A DNA stretch of 64,000 nucleotides from Amycolatopsis sp. GM8 (GTDB lineage Bacteria > Actinomycetota > Actinomycetes > Mycobacteriales > Pseudonocardiaceae): contig NZ_JAJKFK010000006.1 in assembly GCF_021653975.1 (NCBI RefSeq), forward strand, positions 186,001 through 250,000. Reading direction: 5' to 3'. Below the pieces are notes generated by a model. The model made no database searches, had not been told where the DNA came from, and was given only the letters and a program-made list of their open reading frames with translations. Shown in pieces: positions 44,831-53,030 of this stretch. Within the stretch, counting starts at the first letter, position 1. Each line of letters opens with the position of its first letter. Both the position numbers and the translations under genes were made by a program.

Positions 44831-45016
44831 TCACGGCTTGCCGATCTCTTCGTCCGCCGGGTCGTAGGGCAGGAACGAGGTGCCGAGCTTGGCGTGCCAG
44901 CCGACGGTGAGCAGTTCACCCTCCGCACCCGTGGGATTCTGCGGGAGGAACCCGATGTCGGCGGGCGTGCCGAAGGCGACGGTGAGGAACCGGGCAGGTT
45001 CTTGGACTCCGCTCAT
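44831..45016 (-). CDS. Small protein coupled to the amidase gene
   Basis: 61 residues, no signal or membrane segment: MSGVQEPARFLTVAFGTPAD, then GFLPQNPTGAEGELLTVGWH and an acidic end. No family recognised. Its ATG overlaps the amidase stop (ATGA), so it should be made along with the amidase, though that protein is exported and this one appears not to be. Its stop abuts the convergent sigma gene without a gap. Confidence 0.6.
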   Translation of the reverse strand: MSGVQEPARFLTVAFGTPADIGFLPQNPTGAEGELLTVGWHAKLGTSFLPYDPADEEIGKP

Positions 45017-46845
45017 CGGCCCAGCGCCTCCCGGACCGCCTGCTCACCGAGCACCGGGTCGTTCGACGGGCCCTCGTCCGGGACCGCGCGCGGCGCGAGC
45101 TTCGGGGTCGCCGGGAACGCGGGGTCGGCCGGGGCCGCCGTGTGGTACTCGGGGTAGCGGGCCTGGTAGTCGATCATGGCCTGGACGATCTCCGGCTCGG
45201 AGAACCGCGGGCCCCAGAACTGCGCCGACACCGGCAGCCCTCCCGCGGAGCCCGCCGGGAAGCTGACCATCGGCCAGCCCAGCGCGTTCGGCACCTGGTA
45301 GTAGGCGCGGAACACCGGGAACCCGGTGCCGCCACTGCGCTTGCCGATCACGTCGCCGAGGGTGAACACGAGCATGAAGTCCACACCCGAGTCCCGCAAT
45401 GCCTTGGTGTAGTTGGCGATCAGCTTCCGGCGCCGCTGCTCGCCCTCGTATCGCACGGATGCCGGGATCCCGCCGTTGAACCGGTTCGCGGCGGCGAAGC
45501 TCGCCGTGGTCTCGCCGGGCGCGCGCCGGCCGTACTGGTTCGTGAGCGTGGCGATCGCGTCCGCCGACGGGATGCCGCTCGCGCAGAAGTCCGCGATCGC
45601 GTCGACGTACCGGACCTCGTACCGGTTCGCGTTGACCACCGCCGCCGACGGGGACACCGGTGAACCGTCCACTGTGGCCAGTACATCGGCCGAGGAGTAG
45701 TACGGATTCTGTGCCGGGTCGGTCATGTCGAGGCCGGGGAACTGGATCACCTTCGCGCCGAGACCGGTCAGCTGGGACACCAGCCGGTCGAACACCTGCC
45801 GGTGCCCGGCGCCGTAGACCGACTGCGGCGCGACGCCTGTCTTGATGCTGCCGCCGACGTTCATCCAGTCCGTCTGCGGGATGCCGATCGTCAAGCCCTG
45901 CAAGGGTTTCCGGCTCGTTCGCGGGACGAGCGGGAGCGCCGGGAACGGGTTCGGCGCGGACAGCGTCTGCGGGTCGTTGACCCCGTCCGGGCCGAGGATC
46001 GTGCTCAGGATCAGCGCCGAGTCGCGCGCCGACCGGGAGATCGGGCCGAGCACGTCGTAGCCGGGGGAGAGCGGCATCAGCCCGGCGATCGACACCGTGC
46101 CGAGGGAAGGCTTGATGCCGCTCGCGCCGTTGGCCGCCGACGGGCAGATGATGCTCCCGCCGGTCTCCTCGCCGATGCACGCCGCGGCGAGCCGGGCCAC
46201 GGGTGCGACTCCCGAGCCCTGGCTGGAGCCGCCGGGCACGTAATCGGGGTTCCAGGCATTCCCGGCGAACGTGCCGGTGATCGAACCCGAGAACGCCGAG
46301 CAGATCGTGCTGCCCAGCAGGACGACCCCGGCGGCACGCAGCCGGCCGACCGCGGTGGCGTCCTGGAGCGCGAGGTTGCCCGCGAACGCGGGGCTGCCAT
46401 CCTGCGCCGCGAGTCCCTTGATCCCGACGGAATCCTTGATGCCCATGGGAATCCCGCACAGCGGCGAGATCGCGTCGCCGTGGCGGCGGTAGGCGTTCAG
46501 CTGCTGGTCGGCCGCCCGTGCGGCGGCCAGCGCGCCGGCGGCGTCGATCCGCACGAACGCGTTGTACCCGCCGTTGTCGCCGTAGACCTCGAACGGGCCG
46601 TTGAGCCGCGCGATGCGGTCCAGGTAGGCGCGGGTGAGCTCGACACTCGAGGTCCGGCCGGTGCGCAGCATCGCGGCCAGCTCGGTGATCTCGTAGTCGA
46701 CCAGCCGGGGCCGGTGCGGGATCTGGCCGGGGGCGGGCAGGAACGACGGGTCGGCGGCGGCCGTGCCACCGGGGGCCAGGGTCAGTGCGGTGCCGGCCAC
46801 GGCCGTGCCGAGCACGGCCCGCCGGGTCAGTCTCGCGGATTCCAC
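45013..46845 (-). CDS. Secreted amidase-signature family protein
   Basis: 610 residues. A Tat-type signal (RLTRRAVLGTAVAGTALTLA) precedes an amidase-signature domain. Lys in GIPMGIKDSVGIKG, the cis-Ser in the GGSSQGSGVAPVARLAAACIG block, and the nucleophile Ser in EETGGSIICPSA form the Ser-cisSer-Lys triad. It should hydrolyse an amide outside the cell; the substrate is unknown. The domain is interrupted by a long C-terminal extension (about residues 350-560) seen in secreted members. GTG 46845 start. Confidence 0.92.
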   Translation of the reverse strand: MESARLTRRAVLGTAVAGTALTLAPGGTAAADPSFLPAPGQIPHRPRLVDYEITELAAMLRTGRTSSVELTRAYLDRIARLNGPFEVYGDNGGYNAFVRIDAAGALAAARAADQQLNAYRRHGDAISPLCGIPMGIKDSVGIKGLAAQDGSPAFAGNLALQDATAVGRLRAAGVVLLGSTICSAFSGSITGTFAGNAWNPDYVPGGSSQGSGVAPVARLAAACIGEETGGSIICPSAANGASGIKPSLGTVSIAGLMPLSPGYDVLGPISRSARDSALILSTILGPDGVNDPQTLSAPNPFPALPLVPRTSRKPLQGLTIGIPQTDWMNVGGSIKTGVAPQSVYGAGHRQVFDRLVSQLTGLGAKVIQFPGLDMTDPAQNPYYSSADVLATVDGSPVSPSAAVVNANRYEVRYVDAIADFCASGIPSADAIATLTNQYGRRAPGETTASFAAANRFNGGIPASVRYEGEQRRRKLIANYTKALRDSGVDFMLVFTLGDVIGKRSGGTGFPVFRAYYQVPNALGWPMVSFPAGSAGGLPVSAQFWGPRFSEPEIVQAMIDYQARYPEYHTAAPADPAFPATPKLAPRAVPDEGPSNDPVLGEQAVREALGR

Positions 46846-46980
46846 CAGAACGCCTCATTTCACTCCGGGACGCGGGGAAAAACAGGCCGAACGCTAAGCG
46901 GAATTCATTACGGCCACGTTTCTCCCGCTTACGATCAGATTTCCGGATCGGTCATGATCGTTACGCCGTTCGGCCGAATC

Positions 46981-47010
46981 TTGTTTTGCTGCAAGGATCC
47001 GGCGTAGGGT
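46981..47010 (+). promoter_or_regulatory. Possible promoter of the secreted hydrolase gene
   Basis: TTGTTT (46981-46986) and TAGGGT (47005-47010) with an 18-bp spacer in a locally AT-rich stretch, 80 bp before ATG 47091. Weak match to the sigma-70 consensus. Confidence 0.3.
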
Positions 47011-47090
47011 GGCGGTCGGATGATGAAGATCGCCATTGTTTCCCGGCAACCATTTCTCCCGTTCCCCCGTTGTTTCGGACAGGAGTGCTG

Positions 47091-49409
47091 ATGCGTCGAT
47101 TAGTGCTGCCCGGAGTGCTGCTTTCGGCACTGCTGGGGCTCGCCGTCGTGCAGCCCGCGCGGGCGGCCGAGCCGTGGTCGGTCACGCCCGTCGCGGGCGG
47201 GTACCGGGTCACGCTGAACCTCGCGGCGCCGCTCGAGACGCGGGACGCGCTGCCGGAACTGGCGATCGACGGCGTCTCGGCCGGGTTCGCCCAGGAGTCG
47301 CCGGACGGGCGCGCGCTGACGGTCGTCACGACCGATCCCGCCGCGGCCGACCCGGCATCGGTGCAGGTCGCGTGGAACGGCGAAGTGCCGGGCACGCAGC
47401 CGGCCACGACGTCGCGCGGCGGCGGGAAGCCGCGGCCGGGCACCCCGGTGCCGGCCGACCCGTCCGCACCGGGCCGGTTCCCGGTGAGCCGCGCGGACTA
47501 CGACTTCGGCGACAGCGCGGTCACCCTGCCCGGTCTCGGCGGCCGGGTCGCGGAGGAGCGTGCCGCCGTCTGGGTGCCGTCCGCGCCCGGGCCGCGCCCG
47601 GTGGTGCTTTTCTTGCACGGCAGGCATTCCGCGTGCTGGAACCCCGAGACGAGGGCGACCGACAACACACATTGGCCGTGTATCACCGGTTTCCAGCCGA
47701 TCCCTAGCTTCCACGGCTACGACCAGTCCGCGCAGGTGCTCGCGAGCCACGGCTACGTCGTCGTGTCGATCAGCGCCGACGGCATCAACGCGCAGGACAA
47801 CCCGTACAGCGACGACGCGGGCACGACAGCGCGCGGCCAGCTCGTGCTCGACCATCTCGACCTGCTGGCGAAGGCGAACCTCGGGATCGCGCCCGGGATG
47901 AGCAAGCTGTTGCGCGGCAAGCTCGACCTCGGCGACGTCGGCCTGATGGGGCACTCGCGCGGCGGCGAAGGGGTGGTGAAGGCCGCGCTGCTGAACGCGG
48001 CGCGCCCGCATCCGTACGGCGTCCGGGCGGTGCTGCCGCTCGCGCCCATCGACTTCGGCCGCGAGACGCTGCCGGACGTGCCGATGGCCGTGATTCTCCC
48101 GTACTGCGACGGGGATGTGTCCAACCAGCAGGGCCAGCACTTCTACGACGACTCGCGCTACGCCGACACCGATGACGGCGTGATGCGCTCGTCGGTCATG
48201 GTGCTGGGCGCGGACCACAACTTCTTCAACACCGAGTGGACGCCGGGTGTCGCGGTCGCCCCGGCGAACGACGACTGGTCGAACCAGAGCGACCCGACGT
48301 GCGGCACCGCCTCACCGACCACGACCCGGCTGGCCGCGGCCGACCAGTACCAGGTCGGCGTCGACTACATCGCGGGCTTCTTCCGGCTGGTGATGGGGCA
48401 CGAGACCGCGTTCTCGCCGATGTTCGGCGGTGGCACCGCGACCGTCGGCGCGGCCACCGTGCTGCAGGAGAGCCAGTCCCCGCGGCGCTTGGACGTGGCG
48501 CCGTTGCAGGGCCCGGCGTCCGGCGTGCACACGCCGTTCGGCGAGTACTGCGCGAGCATGGCCGGAAGGTCGCCGCAGAGCGGGCTGCCCTCGTGCACAC
48601 AGTCCACGTCCACCGCGCGCTTCCCGTCGTTCACCGCGGCCAACTACGGGCCGAACGTGACCGCCACCCCGTTGCTGCACCTGAGCTGGACCGCGCCGCG
48701 GTCGATGACCATCGATGTCCCAAGAGGACAGTCCGATGTGGCCGGTTACGACGCGCTGACCGTCCGGGCCGCGCTCGACGACGTGAGTGCCTCGGCGGAC
48801 CTGACGCTGACCGTGGTGGACGGCTTCGGCCGCAGCCAGTCGGTGGCGGTGTCGGAACTCGGCGGCGCGCTGGATCCCCTGCCCGGCACCGCGACCGCGC
48901 TGCTGCCGAAGACCTGGCTGCTGACCGTGCGCTGGCCGCTCTCGCAGCTGAAGCGGGTGAACACGCACGACATCCGGAAGATCGTGGTGTCCACGGCGAG
49001 CCCGGCGGGCGGGGTCTTCCTGTCCGACCTGGCGTTCCAGAGCTTCGCGGTGGGCGCGGGCGGGCCGAGCCGGCTGCCGCAGGTGTCCATCGCGGACGCG
49101 GCGGCCGGTGAACACGACGGCACCGCGACGGTGACGCTGCGGCTTTCGGATCGCAGCCGGGAGCCGGTGGTCGTGAACGTGCAGGCGCTGGCCGGGACCG
49201 GCACGCAGGTCGTGAACGGCGCGCAACAGGTCGTCATCCCGCCGGGGCGGACGAGCGCGCAGGTCCGGATCCCTGTGGTCGACGACGCGGTCACCGAGCC
49301 GGCGGCCGACACTGTGTACAAAGTGTTCGCCGTGGACCCGGTGAACGCCGTGGTGGGCCAGAACTTCGCCCACCTCACCGTGCGCGACGACGAGGCACCC
49401 GCGGCCTAG
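47091..49409 (+). CDS. Large secreted alpha/beta hydrolase with C-terminal beta (Calx-beta-like) domain
   Basis: 772 residues. A signal peptide (LVLPGVLLSALLGLAVVQPARA) and a beta-rich N-terminal part precede the hydrolase core (about 130-430): PVVLFLHGRHSACW (oxyanion hole), GDVGLMGHSRGGEGVVKAAL (nucleophile Ser), a DGDVSNQQGQ acid region and ADHNFFN with the His. The middle 250 residues are beta-rich, and the last 110 (IADAAAGEHDGTATVTLRLS ... VVDDAVTEPAADTVYKVFAV) look like a Calx-beta repeat. Substrate unknown. ATG 47091 with AGGAG upstream. Confidence 0.88.
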   Translation: MRRLVLPGVLLSALLGLAVVQPARAAEPWSVTPVAGGYRVTLNLAAPLETRDALPELAIDGVSAGFAQESPDGRALTVVTTDPAAADPASVQVAWNGEVPGTQPATTSRGGGKPRPGTPVPADPSAPGRFPVSRADYDFGDSAVTLPGLGGRVAEERAAVWVPSAPGPRPVVLFLHGRHSACWNPETRATDNTHWPCITGFQPIPSFHGYDQSAQVLASHGYVVVSISADGINAQDNPYSDDAGTTARGQLVLDHLDLLAKANLGIAPGMSKLLRGKLDLGDVGLMGHSRGGEGVVKAALLNAARPHPYGVRAVLPLAPIDFGRETLPDVPMAVILPYCDGDVSNQQGQHFYDDSRYADTDDGVMRSSVMVLGADHNFFNTEWTPGVAVAPANDDWSNQSDPTCGTASPTTTRLAAADQYQVGVDYIAGFFRLVMGHETAFSPMFGGGTATVGAATVLQESQSPRRLDVAPLQGPASGVHTPFGEYCASMAGRSPQSGLPSCTQSTSTARFPSFTAANYGPNVTATPLLHLSWTAPRSMTIDVPRGQSDVAGYDALTVRAALDDVSASADLTLTVVDGFGRSQSVAVSELGGALDPLPGTATALLPKTWLLTVRWPLSQLKRVNTHDIRKIVVSTASPAGGVFLSDLAFQSFAVGAGGPSRLPQVSIADAAAGEHDGTATVTLRLSDRSREPVVVNVQALAGTGTQVVNGAQQVVIPPGRTSAQVRIPVVDDAVTEPAADTVYKVFAVDPVNAVVGQNFAHLTVRDDEAPAA

Positions 49410-49419
49410 CGCCGGTTGT

Positions 49420-49453
49420 GCGGGCCGGCCGGGAGGGCTCCCGGCCGGCCCGC
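49420..49453. terminator. Long perfect hairpin after the secreted hydrolase gene
   Basis: A perfect 15-bp stem (49420-49434 with 49439-49453) around a GGGC loop. GC-only, with no T run. Isolates the hydrolase gene from the glnX operon. Confidence 0.75.
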
Positions 49454-49497
49454 AATACGCTGCGTACATGAGGCCCGTGGCCGATCAGGATCCGCCG

Positions 49498-49514
49498 AAT
49501 CGACTAATTCGATT
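49498..49514 (+). promoter_or_regulatory. Inverted repeat at the head of the glnX-pknG operon
   Basis: AATCGA-CTAAT-TCGATT, in the only AT-rich island of the 243-bp leader, followed at once by ACATATAGG, which could serve as a -10. A likely promoter/operator for the seven-gene operon; the binding protein is unknown. Confidence 0.45.
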
Positions 49515-49652
49515 ACATATAGGCACCAATGTCGCCGCAAACTGGGCTCAGTCCCTAGCGCGATCGGGTGAGTCGACGATTGTTGCGGGCACAGTTTGGT
49601 TTCGCGGGGAGGGTGGGGTTGTGGCGAGCCGAGGCAAGTCGAAGGGCCGCGG

Positions 49653-50951
49653 ATGACCGCGATTCTCACCAGCAGGCCGGTCCGGGAAGCGAGTGCGCTC
49701 GCGCGGACCACGCCGGGGGTGCTGACCGCGCTCGCGCTGCTCCTCGTCGTGGTCGCGTTGCTGGCCGGGTTGTTCACCTCACTGAGCGTGCTCGCGCGGG
49801 GGAGGGCGATCGACGATCTCGCGACCCGTAGCGGCCCGCTCACCGCGGCCGCGCAGGAGATCTACCGTTCGCTGTCGGACGCCGACGCGACCGCCACCGG
49901 CGCCTTCCTCACCGGCGGGCTCGAACCCGTCGCGACCCGCCAGCGCTACGAGGCGGACGTCGCGCAGGCGGGCAACGCGCTCGCGATCGCCATCGCGGCA
50001 CGGGATCCGGCGGACGTCACGGCGCAGGACAGCCCGCTGGGCACCCTCGCCCGGCAGTTGCCGGTCTACACCGGACTGGTCGAGACGGCGCGTGCCGACA
50101 ACCGGCAGGGCCTGCCGCTCGGCGCCGCCTACCAGCGCGAAGCGTCGAACCTCATGCGCACCCAGCTGCTGCCCGCGGCACAGACGCTCTACCGCGGTGA
50201 GGCCGACCAGCTCGCGGCCGACCAGGACAGCGCGACCGCCGTGCCGTGGGCGGAGATCCTGCTGGCGCTCATCGTGATCGCGCTTCTCGTTGTCGCACAA
50301 GGGTTCCTGCGGCGGCGCACGAACCGGGTGTTCAACGCCGGGCTGCTGGTCGCCAGCGCGGCCGCGGTCGTGTCCCTGGTGTGGGTGCTGGTCGCGACGG
50401 TGTCCGCGACGAACAACACCTCCGACAGCCGCACGAACGGTTCCGGGCAGGTGGATGTGCTGGCACAGGCCAGGATCGCGACGCTGAACGCCCGCGCGGA
50501 CGAGACGCTGACGCTCGTCGCGCGCGGCGCTGGAAGCGCTTACCAGGATGACTACGTGAAGGTCACCGGGCAGCTGACCGGCCTGCTCGACCGGGCCGGC
50601 GCGCTGGCCACCGATCCCGAGGTGGACCGCGACGTCCAGGCCGCCAAGGCGGACGCGCAGACGTGGGCCGGGGCGCACGCGGGCATCCGCGCCGCCGACG
50701 ACCAGGGCGACTACGTGACCGCCGTGCAGCGCGCCACGGACGCCGGACCCGCCGGCGCGGCCGGCGTCTTCGACCGGCTCGACCGGGATCTGCAGGGCGC
50801 CATCGACCGCACCCGCGACACGTTCGGCGCCGAGGTGAACGACGCCAGCCGCAGCCTCGCCGGTGCGATGGCCGCGGTGACGGTGCTCGCGGTCGTCGTC
50901 GCGGCTGGCTCCGCGCTGGGCATCTGGCGACGGCTGAGGGACTACCGATGA
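49653..50951 (+). CDS. glnX: GlnX-like four-helix membrane sensor
   Basis: 432 residues. TM1 (VLTALALLLVVVALLAGLFTSL), a first outer helical domain, TM2/TM3 (ILLALIVIALLVVAQGFL and AGLLVASAAAVVSLVWVLVATV), a second outer helical domain, and TM4 near the end (AVTVLAVVVAAGSALGIW). This matches mycobacterial GlnX, which relays signals from glutamate-bound GlnH to PknG. Both outer domains resemble four-helix sensor bundles. ATG 49653 is used (AAGGG 6 nt upstream). A short upstream frame (49621-49656) ends in ATGA over the start and may aid coupling. First gene of the operon; overlaps glnH. Confidence 0.85.
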   Translation: MTAILTSRPVREASALARTTPGVLTALALLLVVVALLAGLFTSLSVLARGRAIDDLATRSGPLTAAAQEIYRSLSDADATATGAFLTGGLEPVATRQRYEADVAQAGNALAIAIAARDPADVTAQDSPLGTLARQLPVYTGLVETARADNRQGLPLGAAYQREASNLMRTQLLPAAQTLYRGEADQLAADQDSATAVPWAEILLALIVIALLVVAQGFLRRRTNRVFNAGLLVASAAAVVSLVWVLVATVSATNNTSDSRTNGSGQVDVLAQARIATLNARADETLTLVARGAGSAYQDDYVKVTGQLTGLLDRAGALATDPEVDRDVQAAKADAQTWAGAHAGIRAADDQGDYVTAVQRATDAGPAGAAGVFDRLDRDLQGAIDRTRDTFGAEVNDASRSLAGAMAAVTVLAVVVAAGSALGIWRRLRDYR

Positions 50952-51916
50952 AACGTCTGCTTGCCCTGGCACTCGCCGCGCTGGTCCTCAGCGGCTGCGC
51001 CGTGTCCACGACGACGTCCGTGCCGACCGTGCCCGCGCAGGTGCCGACGCCCGGCGGTGCCGCCACCGCCGCGGCCGGTGCGCCGCCCGCCGCCGAGCAG
51101 TGCCCCGACCTGCTCGCCAGCCCGCGCCCGCTCACCCCGATGCCCGCGCCGGGCCAGATGCCGGCCGGGTCGACGATGGCCAAGATCGCCCAGCGCGGCA
51201 AGCTCGTCGTCGGTGTCGACCAGAACACCCTCAACATGGGTTTCCGCGACCCGTTCAGCGGGCAGATCCAGGGCTTCGACATCGACATGGCGCGCGCGGT
51301 CGCGCAGGCGCTGTTCGGCAACCCGGACGCGATCCAGTTGCGGGCGCTCACCTCGGACCAGCGGATCCCCGCGCTGCAGCACGGTGACGTGGACATGGTG
51401 GTGCGCACCATGACGATCACCTGCGACCGCCGCCAGCAGGTGACGTTCTCCTCGGAGTATTACGAGGCGCAGCAACGGATCCTGGTCAAGAAGAACTCCG
51501 GGATCAGCGGGCCGGATCAGCTCGCCGGGAAACGGGTGTGCGCCACGAAGGGCTCGACGTCGCTCGCCACCCTGCAGGCGTTGCCGCAGAAGCCGGTGAC
51601 GGTTTCGGTCGCGGACTGGACCGACTGCCTCGTGCTGCTGCAGCAGGGCCAGCTGGACGCTGTGTCGACCGACGACGTGATCCTCGCCGGGATGGCCGCA
51701 CAGGACCGCTACACCGAGGTCGTCGGCGCGTCACTGGCGGCGGAGCCGTACGGGATCGCGCTGCCGAAGGGCGACGTCGAGATGGCGCGGTTCGTCAACG
51801 GCGTGCTGGACCGGGTCCGCGCGAGCGGCACCTGGGCGGCGTCCTATCAGCACTGGCTGTTCGGGCTGCTGCCCGGCCCGGTGCCCGCCCCGCCCGCACC
51901 GCAATACCAGGACTGA
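50948..51916 (+). CDS. glnH: GlnH-like glutamate/polar amino acid-binding lipoprotein
   Basis: 322 residues. Lipoprotein signal MKRLLALALAALVLSGC with lipobox LSGC (Cys17), a Thr/Pro/Ala linker, then a type II solute-binding fold: KLVVGVDQNTLNMGFRDPFS then GFDIDMARAVAQALFG, IPALQHGDVDMVVRTMTITC, and GKRVCATKGSTSLATLQALP. It should bind glutamate, aspartate or glutamine outside the membrane. No ABC transporter permease or ATPase is nearby, which fits a sensor rather than a transporter. ATGA overlap with glnX. Confidence 0.9.
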   Translation: MKRLLALALAALVLSGCAVSTTTSVPTVPAQVPTPGGAATAAAGAPPAAEQCPDLLASPRPLTPMPAPGQMPAGSTMAKIAQRGKLVVGVDQNTLNMGFRDPFSGQIQGFDIDMARAVAQALFGNPDAIQLRALTSDQRIPALQHGDVDMVVRTMTITCDRRQQVTFSSEYYEAQQRILVKKNSGISGPDQLAGKRVCATKGSTSLATLQALPQKPVTVSVADWTDCLVLLQQGQLDAVSTDDVILAGMAAQDRYTEVVGASLAAEPYGIALPKGDVEMARFVNGVLDRVRASGTWAASYQHWLFGLLPGPVPAPPAPQYQD

Positions 51917-51920
51917 TGCC

Positions 51921-53030
51921 GTGCTGGACACCGATGAAGCCGATCGTGCGCTGGCGGAACTGGGCGCGGACAGCGACCGGATGGCCGAAGCGCTGGTCGC
52001 GATGGACGGCCATGCCGGTCACCGGTTGCTCAAGGGCGCGGACCTGACCGGTGTGACAGCCCGCCGCTGGGCGGAGGCCAGCGCGGCGATGAGCGTGCTG
52101 TGGGAACAGTTCGCGCGCCATCGTGACCTCGTCGAGCACGCCCGCGAGATCCGGGCCCGCAAGGCACGGCCCGGTCCGCCGGAGCTGACCGAGCTGACCA
52201 CGGCGCTGGGTGGCGAGCTGGCCGAACTGGCGACGAGCATGAAGAAGTCGCTGTCGACGATCACCCAAGTCCTCGACGCGGCGGAGAAATCCTGGCAGGA
52301 GACCGCCGAGCGGCTCGATCCGCTGGACACGCGGGTCCGCTCGGCGCAGGCGCTCGCCGAGTCGCTCGGCGTCGAGGAGCCCCGGCTCGCCCGGCTGATC
52401 GCGGAACTCGCCGGGCTGCGGCAGAGCGCGCTGTCCGATCCGCTCGCCGCCGACGTGCGGGTGCCCGAGCGGCTCGCCGCTGAGCTGGCGGACGTCCAGG
52501 CCACGCTGGACGATCTGGTCGCCGTCCGCGACGATTTCGCGGACCGGCAACAGGAACTGGAGGCCGTCGTCGACCGCATCGCGGCCGTCGAAGCCGAGGT
52601 CCGCACCGTCCAGGCGACGGTGCTGGAGAAGATCGCGTCGCCGGATCTCACCCCGCCGGGCAAGGCGATCCCGGCCCTGCGGGCCCGGCTGACGGAGCTG
52701 GCCGACATCTGGCAGGCCCGCCGCTGGCAGGCATTGTCCCGCAAGATGTCCACATTGGACCGTGACGCGCAGGCCGCGCTCGACGACGTGCGCGCCCAGC
52801 TGGCGTTCGCCACCGGGCTGCTGGACCGCCGGCTCGAACTGCGTGGCCGGCTCGACGCGTACCGTGCCAAGGCGCGGCAGCTGGGGCATGTCGAGGATCT
52901 GGACCTGGCCGGGCTGCACGCGACGGCGTATCAGTTGCTGTACACGATTCCGTGCGATCTGCGCGCGGCGACGATCGCGGTGCGGGATTACCAGCGGGCA
53001 CTGCAGGAACGCAGGGAGGAGCGAGGATGA
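51921..53030 (+). CDS. Long coiled-coil protein of the glnX-pknG operon
   Basis: 369 residues, almost all helical, with no membrane helix or signal. Heptad-rich stretches include TTALGGELAELATSMKKSLS, LAAELADVQATLDDLVAVRD and RQQELEAVVDRIAAVEAEVR. No domain recognised. Start GTG 51921 is 4 bp after glnH; its stop overlaps the pknG start (ATGA). Its place between sensor and kinase suggests an adaptor or scaffold for signal transfer; nothing like it lies in the mycobacterial glnX-glnH-pknG locus that I know of. Confidence 0.7.
   Translation: MLDTDEADRALAELGADSDRMAEALVAMDGHAGHRLLKGADLTGVTARRWAEASAAMSVLWEQFARHRDLVEHAREIRARKARPGPPELTELTTALGGELAELATSMKKSLSTITQVLDAAEKSWQETAERLDPLDTRVRSAQALAESLGVEEPRLARLIAELAGLRQSALSDPLAADVRVPERLAAELADVQATLDDLVAVRDDFADRQQELEAVVDRIAAVEAEVRTVQATVLEKIASPDLTPPGKAIPALRARLTELADIWQARRWQALSRKMSTLDRDAQAALDDVRAQLAFATGLLDRRLELRGRLDAYRAKARQLGHVEDLDLAGLHATAYQLLYTIPCDLRAATIAVRDYQRALQERREERG

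Noticed and set aside
49468..49656. 62-codon frame upstream of glnX
   Set aside because: Covers the promoter and palindrome; only the last 11 codons (from GTG 49621) might be a coupled leader, and that is too little to call.
50948..51916. Glutamate ABC transporter operon
   Set aside because: Only the binding protein is present; no permease or ATPase genes, and the context is sensory.
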